6,325 nucleotides of DNA from assembly GCA_964564655.1 (NCBI GenBank), contig CAZMBO010000085.1, positions 1 to 6,325 on the forward strand, given 5' to 3'. The position numbers were made by a program, and so were the translations under genes. Below the pieces are notes generated by a model. That model made no database searches, was not told where the DNA came from, and was given only the letters and a program-made list of their open reading frames with translations. Shown one piece after another: positions 6,286 through 6,325 of this stretch. This DNA comes from UBA8687 sp964564655. Lineage in GTDB: Bacteria; Nitrospinota; Nitrospinia; Nitrospinales; VA-1. Each line of letters starts with the position of its first letter. The stretch's first letter is position 1.

Positions 6286-6325
6286 TTAAGTAAATATTTA
6301 AATTTGCCATCCCCGTAAGAAGCTG

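Noticed and set aside
6275..6310. Short frame MANLNIYLNDS ahead of thrS as a leader peptide or TGS remnant
   Set aside because: It has only 11 codons, no threonine codons, no Shine-Dalgarno and only superficial likeness to a TGS start; chance is sufficient.
5815..6318. Long open frame (167 codons) on the plus strand opposite thrS
   Set aside because: It lies fully antisense to the conserved thrS coding region and resembles no family; it is a shadow frame.

Overview
The window is a piece of a bacterial chromosome, moderately AT-rich, with two convergent gene blocks. The protein families and dense packing suggest a Gram-negative-type bacterium. The PheS form (an inserted four-cysteine motif) and the symporter pair would fit deltaproteobacterial or Nitrospinota-like lineages, but that placement is only an inference. 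All seven genes belong to well-known families, and I see no mobile element, CRISPR array, tRNA or rRNA. No gene-free stretch exceeds about 120 bases.

Left block (1-2027, plus strand): a two-gene sodium/solute symporter unit. The 3' part of a small DUF4212 membrane subunit, cut by the window edge, is followed after 2 nt by a full SSS-family large subunit of the VC_2705 type. The pair probably imports a small carboxylate such as acetate, driven by sodium.

Right block (6285 down to 2145, minus strand): the translation cluster thrS - infC - rpmI - rplT - pheS, in the classical order. It encodes threonyl-tRNA synthetase, initiation factor IF3, ribosomal proteins L35 and L20, and the phenylalanyl-tRNA synthetase alpha subunit. 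The genes are tightly spaced (26, 3, 76 and 67 nt) and probably form an operon, with L20 and IF3 likely acting as autoregulators as in other bacteria.

The most informative details lie in the small spacers and gene ends. (1) infC almost certainly starts at an AUU codon (4504), 27 nt upstream of its first ATG, and that AUU and its Shine-Dalgarno fall in an AU-only hairpin. (2) The rpmI-rplT spacer is almost entirely three consecutive perfect hairpins, one with a GCAA tetraloop. (3) ThrRS has no N-terminal TGS domain, and an in-frame stop directly precedes its start. (4) pheS is the last gene of the block, with no pheT behind it. (5) A further C-rich hairpin sits upstream of pheS. I found no wholly novel gene system; the interest is in translational control and in gene architecture.
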